Shown: positions 62,390-64,000 of the stretch, one piece after another
How positions within the stretch are numbered: position 1 is the stretch's first letter
How the letters are laid out: each line of letters begins with the position of its first letter
DNA from: JAAYDI01 sp052034005
GTDB lineage: Bacteria > Planctomycetota > Planctomycetia > Pirellulales > Pirellulaceae
Assembly: GCA_052034005.1 (NCBI GenBank)
Contig: JBPOJB010000011.1
Coordinates: 1 to 64,000, forward strand
Length of the DNA: 64,000 bases
Direction of reading: 5' to 3'
Notes under the pieces: model-generated
The model's input: only the letters and a program-made list of their open reading frames with translations
Told to the model about the DNA's origin: nothing
The model's database searches: none
Translations under genes and position numbers: made by a program

Positions 62390-63752
62390 GGATGCCACTC
62401 AATTCGAAGACCGCGCCACCGCCGTCGCGCGGTCGATAGGATGTCTGCCAGCCATGTAGTGTGGCGATGTGCCGGACAATCGCCAATCCCAATCCGGTCC
62501 CGGTGGCGCGCGTGGTGAAGTAGGGCGTGAACAGCGATTCCACCGCCTCGTCAGCCACGCCGGGCCCCCGGTCGACGACCTGGATCGCGGCCGTGCGGTC
62601 GTGTTGCAACTTGGCCAGCACGCTCACCGGCTGACCGCGAGGCGAGAACTCGACGGCGTTCTGTAGCAGGTTGAACAGCGCTTGGCGCAACAGCTCGGAG
62701 TCCGCCTGCACGCGCTGAGCGGACGGCGCGATGTCCCAGGTGAGCGACAGGGCGGCGGATTCCAGATCCGGCTGCAGGACCACCGCCAGCTCCTGGCACA
62801 ACGTCTCGACCGCCACCGGAGCCAGCTCCGGCAGCCGCGGCCGCGCAAATGCCAGAAACTGATTGATCCGCGCGGTGACGCGATCGCACTCCTCCATCAC
62901 CGATTGCGCGTACTGGCGACGCTCGGCGTCCGACATGCGCGACTCGGCCAGCCGCTGGGTCCAGCCGCGGATGAGCCCCAGCGGATTGCGCGTCTCGTGA
63001 GCCAATCCGGCGGCCGCCTGGCTCAGCTCGCTCAGGTGACGCGTCTCGGCCTGGTACACGCGCGACTGGCCTCGCGCATCCGCCAGTTTCACGGTGGTGT
63101 GCCACACCAGACCGATGCACAGCGCGACCAGGCCGGCGGCCGCCACGCTCCACAGGTACGACCGGCGCGACTGGCCGATCAGCGCGTCGGCGCGCGTGCG
63201 GTCCAGCCACAGGTCGGCGCGGAACGTGCCACCCGCGGCGAACGGGCCCGCCTCGTCGGGGCTGTCTGCCCAACGCCGCGGGCCCAGCCCCCACCCGCGC
63301 CCGGCTCCACGCCCGGCCCCAGGCCCGGGCCCGACGCCACCCGCCCCCGGGCCCAACGGCTTCAGCTCGAAGGGCTCCGACAGGCGGAATCGGTGCGCCG
63401 GCTGGCCGGCGCCCAGGTCGCCCGATCCGGCCATGTCCTGGCCCGCCGCCAGGATCGGCAGGCCATCGCCGCCATAGATCGCCACGGCCACGATGTCCGG
63501 AGCCTCCGCCAGTTCGTCGAGCATGGCCTGGAGTTGGCCCTGGAAGAACTGGCCGACGCGGCGATGGGACGAAATCCCGCCCACCAACGCCGTCATGATC
63601 GAACGCGACTGCTGATCCACCGATTCCTCAATCAGGGCCAGCTGTCGGCAGTAACCGCTGTGCTGCCACCACGCGAAGCCGAGCCAGGCCATGCAGAGCG
63701 CAGCGTACATGACCACGCGCGGGCGTCGTATGGGAATCGTCAGCATCTTCAT

Positions 63753-64000
63753 GGCCCTCGACCCCTCTGTTGTACGCCGTGCCCGCGGTACTCCGCAACA
63801 CGCGCGCGTCGATTCGTCCCGCCCCGCCCTTGCATCTTCGGGCGCGGGCAAGTGAAATAGGGACATGGTAGGGATCGTAACAGCGCGTCGGGGCTGTGCC
63901 ACTGGGGTGCAGCCGGCCGGCGCCGAGGTTGGGCAACTGGCGATCACAGGCTTGGATGACACGATGAGAACGCTCGGAAATCGTAGTTGTGGGTTCGGTG
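63753..64000. other. Upstream region of the two-component pair, window edge
   Basis: 248 bases with no supportable gene. It should contain the promoter of the kinase-regulator pair. No sigma-54 site is obvious. Confidence 0.35.

Overview
The window looks like chromosomal DNA from a GC-rich member of the Planctomycetota. The evidence is family content: a DUF1559 protein, a zinc-ribbon/GYF protein, a LamG plus hydrazine-synthase-alpha-like plus dihaem protein, a hydrolysis-rich secretome, a protein resembling DUF1598, and the short HEAT-like module seen in many planctomycete proteins. The assignment is by recognition of families; no rRNA gene is present to confirm it.

Positions 1-6930 are an eroded accessory region. 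They hold the 3' end of an RHS-repeat gene with a non-conserved tail, overlapped by a small secreted protein; a 5'-truncated IS91-type transposase; the 3' half of a tRNA-Arg(CCG) gene; a decayed transposase with an in-frame stop; two inverted MITE-like elements with 15-bp terminal inverted repeats; two further dispersed repeat families; and the last 30 codons of a fabF gene. Between 4238 and 6928 no intact gene is visible.

Positions 6930-22000 are a compact mixed region: a small lipoprotein and a cysteine-rich repeat protein (divergent), two secreted proteins of unknown function, a coupled ClpP-like/ApbE pair, a GYF protein followed by purE-mtnA, glnA, an MmpL-type RND exporter and a C-terminal processing peptidase.

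Positions 22400-40650 are dominated by very large secreted enzymes. An 1811-residue fusion joins a ChaN-like domain, a degenerate hydrolase-like region, an M1 metallopeptidase, an M28 metallopeptidase and a PDZ domain. Next come a PQQ/EF-hand quinoprotein, RtcB, a PLP decarboxylase, the HZS-alpha-like dihaem protein and a GH10 xylanase, then rhamnulokinase and a Gfo/Idh/MocA oxidoreductase. The xylanase, rhamnulokinase and oxidoreductase fit plant or algal polysaccharide use.

Positions 40770-47790 are a chemosensory cluster: cheA (hybrid with REC), cheW, cheB, cheR and a GspE-N-like helper on the minus strand, with cheY and cheX divergent. No receptor or flagellar gene is in the window. Positions 47900-64000 hold a large glycosidase-like secreted protein, gamma-glutamyltransferase, a DUF1559 protein, a membrane-fusion protein, DUF502, a DUF434/BirA pair, a CPBP protease, and a sigma-54 two-component pair at the right edge.
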